From Leptospira paudalimensis (GTDB lineage Bacteria; Spirochaetota; Leptospiria; Leptospirales; Leptospiraceae), in contig NZ_JAMQPR010000001.1 in assembly GCF_026151345.1 (NCBI RefSeq), positions 2,862,676 to 2,926,675 of the forward strand: a stretch of 64,000 bases of DNA. The letters run 5' to 3'. Shown piece after piece: positions 62,533-64,000 of this stretch. The notes under the pieces are model-generated. The model was given only the letters and a program-made list of their open reading frames with translations. It did not search any database and was not told the origin of the DNA. Position 1 is the stretch's first letter. Every line of letters begins with the position of its first letter. Position numbers and translations under genes: made by a program.

Positions 62533-64000
62533 TTAAATACTGATCCCAAGTATTTTTTTTGTTCCATCAGGTTCTTTGGAATAAGAAAACAATTTTAGAA
62601 TAGAAAATTTTTCGTACCCATTTTCTTCCGTTTGGTATTCCCAAAGCCAACCCCAAAGGCTTCCCCTTTTTACAAACCCTCGCTCCAATTCTGTTTTTTC
62701 CTGATAAACAACACCTAACAATACATATGTTGCATATTGTTTATCTGATTTTGTTTCATTATGATAATAACCAATTCCAAGAAATCCCAATTCTGTCATT
62801 TCTTCACTTGACTTGGAAATATAATATAAAAATGGACCATACATTTTTGACGTTTCCTCTTCTGAATCTGCGGTTCTCATGAGTGGTAAAAAATTAACTG
62901 TCTTTTTAGAGTGTGATTGATCGTATCCTAACCAAAGTAAGGTAAGACGATCGATTTCCTTATTTCTTCTTTGGAAGCTAAATAAATAATCCCAGAAACT
63001 CCGCAATTGGTAAACAGAAGTAGTGTTTTCCGATTCCAATAGATACAAGAAATTGTAATAATGTCCTTCCTTTTTATACTGATAATAATTGAGTAATGTA
63101 AAGGTAGTAAATTCTCCATCACCCCAATGATTAAAAGACAGTGGAATGATCGAAACATTTGAATCCGAATAATAAAAAGGAAAAAACAAAAGATGAGATA
63201 ATTTTTCTTTAGTTACAGGAGGATCTACTTCAATTTTATTTTTTACCGGAATGGGAGATATATACTCAAATTCCCAATCAATAAACCATAATAAATTTGT
63301 TCTAAAACTCGAAGATTCCTTATTTCGATAGAAAAATGGAGTGAGCCATAATGTAGTATTAGGATCTTTATTTGTATATTGATACGAATGATAAGAAATC
63401 CAAATGGGCCATATCAAAAACTCTTTAGAATCATAATTCTTATTACTAATTTTTGTATAATTTGATATGAGAGTATATGTATTACTCTTTGAACTTACGT
63501 CTGTTTTTGTTTGGTTGTGTATATAAAAAGGTAATACGCGATGTCCTGAATCAATATCAGAATTGTATACATTTAAAATTGGCCAAAAAAAAGATTTTTC
63601 AATTCGATGATTTAATTGGTATTCCTCATGGATATAACCATTCAAAAGGAAGGATTGGATTTCAGATGACTTATTCTTTTGTTTTCCATACAAAGGAAAT
63701 ATAATTTTATATTCCAAATCATCCGAAACATAACTCAGCCAAATTGGAAAAAATGGAGGAATTAAAACAACCCTGTCTTCAGAAGATTCATCCCAAGTAA
63801 ACCAAGCAAATGGTAATAAACGAATGTGTTTTTTGGTGTCACCTACCTCATATGAGAAAATTCCAAACAGAAGTTGGTACCCAGTAAACTGATCACTATT
63901 CTCTCGATTGAATTCCCTTTTTTTTCTTATCTCTGGTTTTGTAGAAATAATCTCATTTCCTTTCAGAGTATTTCCTTTGATAATCCGACTTCGTTTTGAG
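62533..64000 (-). CDS. Repeat-built protein with Trp/Pro motifs (5' end outside window)
   Basis: The minus-strand frame is open from the stop at 62533 to the window edge, giving at least 488 residues; the TTG at 63717 is not its start. The edge part reads HIRLLPFAWFTWDES and LIPPFFPIWLSYVSDD, and the rest repeats aromatic units such as FLIWPIWISYHSY, LWLTPFFYRN and HLLFFPFYYSDS. Pieces like GYQLLFGIFSYEVGDTKKH and ILKLFSYSKEPDGTKK look homologous. An extended beta-solenoid or barrel in the outer membrane is possible. Function unknown. Confidence 0.7.
   Translation of the reverse strand, partial: SKRSRIIKGNTLKGNEIISTKPEIRKKREFNRENSDQFTGYQLLFGIFSYEVGDTKKHIRLLPFAWFTWDESSEDRVVLIPPFFPIWLSYVSDDLEYKIIFPLYGKQKNKSSEIQSFLLNGYIHEEYQLNHRIEKSFFWPILNVYNSDIDSGHRVLPFYIHNQTKTDVSSKSNTYTLISNYTKISNKNYDSKEFLIWPIWISYHSYQYTNKDPNTTLWLTPFFYRNKESSSFRTNLLWFIDWEFEYISPIPVKNKIEVDPPVTKEKLSHLLFFPFYYSDSNVSIIPLSFNHWGDGEFTTFTLLNYYQYKKEGHYYNFLYLLESENTTSVYQLRSFWDYLFSFQRRNKEIDRLTLLWLGYDQSHSKKTVNFLPLMRTADSEEETSKMYGPFLYYISKSSEEMTELGFLGIGYYHNETKSDKQYATYVLLGVVYQEKTELERGFVKRGSLWGWLWEYQTEENGYEKFSILKLFSYSKEPDGTKKILGISI

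Overview
The window looks like a chromosomal segment of a spirochaete of the genus Leptospira, probably a saprophytic or other environmental species. The DNA is AT-rich. Lipoproteins carry loose spirochaetal lipoboxes (VNC, FINC, FSC, FGNC). One protein has the DUF1554 domain typical of Leptospira surface lipoproteins. A haem oxygenase, an LpxD, 7TMR-DISM signalling proteins and a GAF/class III cyclase family are also present. This assignment is inferred from protein families; no rRNA or species marker is visible. There is no insertion sequence, prophage or CRISPR array. Genes are tightly packed, with many 4-bp ATGA overlaps, so most functional inference rests on operon context.

Layout, left to right. 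1-5.6 kb: a glycosyltransferase cut by the window edge, DNA polymerase I, and a large membrane protein. 5.6-10.1 kb: an OlsB-like acyltransferase coupled to a PiT-like transporter behind two Pho-box-like sites, then a Fur-box-preceded haem oxygenase/MFS pair and a lipoprotein. 10.1-15.4 kb: a lipoprotein, a WYL regulator coupled to a DUF2779 nuclease-like protein, an HSL-type esterase, and an exported protein. 15.4-19.7 kb: a UMF1-type transporter, a BFD-like Fe-S protein with a RibD-type reductase, a DoxX protein behind a palindrome, and LpxD. 19.7-22.1 kb: two hypotheticals, MazG, and a DUF6580-like membrane protein beside a C9 tract.

22.1-27.1 kb: a four-gene operon of a ClC channel, a retropepsin-like protease, a 7TM protein with a dead transglutaminase domain, and a RimK-related ATP-grasp ligase. 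27.1-33.2 kb: a lipoprotein, a 7TMR histidine kinase, a prenyl diphosphate synthase, a SirB1-family protein, a transketolase N-half and a small membrane protein. 33.27-33.7 kb: tRNA-Thr and tRNA-Tyr, followed by a degenerate duplicated stretch made partly of tRNA-like pieces. 33.7-41.1 kb: envelope and redox genes (PBP1-type enzyme, ChaN-like protein, glutathione peroxidase), then a nucleosidase-like protein and a spore-photoproduct-lyase-like radical SAM protein.

41.1-52.4 kb is a cyclic-nucleotide region. A GAF-rich pseudo-cyclase overlaps an intact GAF-adenylate cyclase. A membrane-anchored LuxR-type protein follows, then an operon of M23 peptidase, ankyrin protein and two stand-alone cyclic-nucleotide-binding proteins. 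52.4-58.5 kb: an AlkC/twin lipoprotein/esterase/SDR operon and an NMT1-domain histidine kinase. 58.5-64 kb: a PadR-controlled quinone reductase/hydrolase operon with two inverted-repeat operators, a DUF1554 lipoprotein, an FMN reductase, and a repeat-built protein cut by the right edge.

The strongest candidates for new biology are the cyclase/pseudo-cyclase pair with its neighbouring receptors, the ClC/retropepsin/7TM/ATP-grasp operon, and the phosphate-linked acyltransferase/PiT operon.
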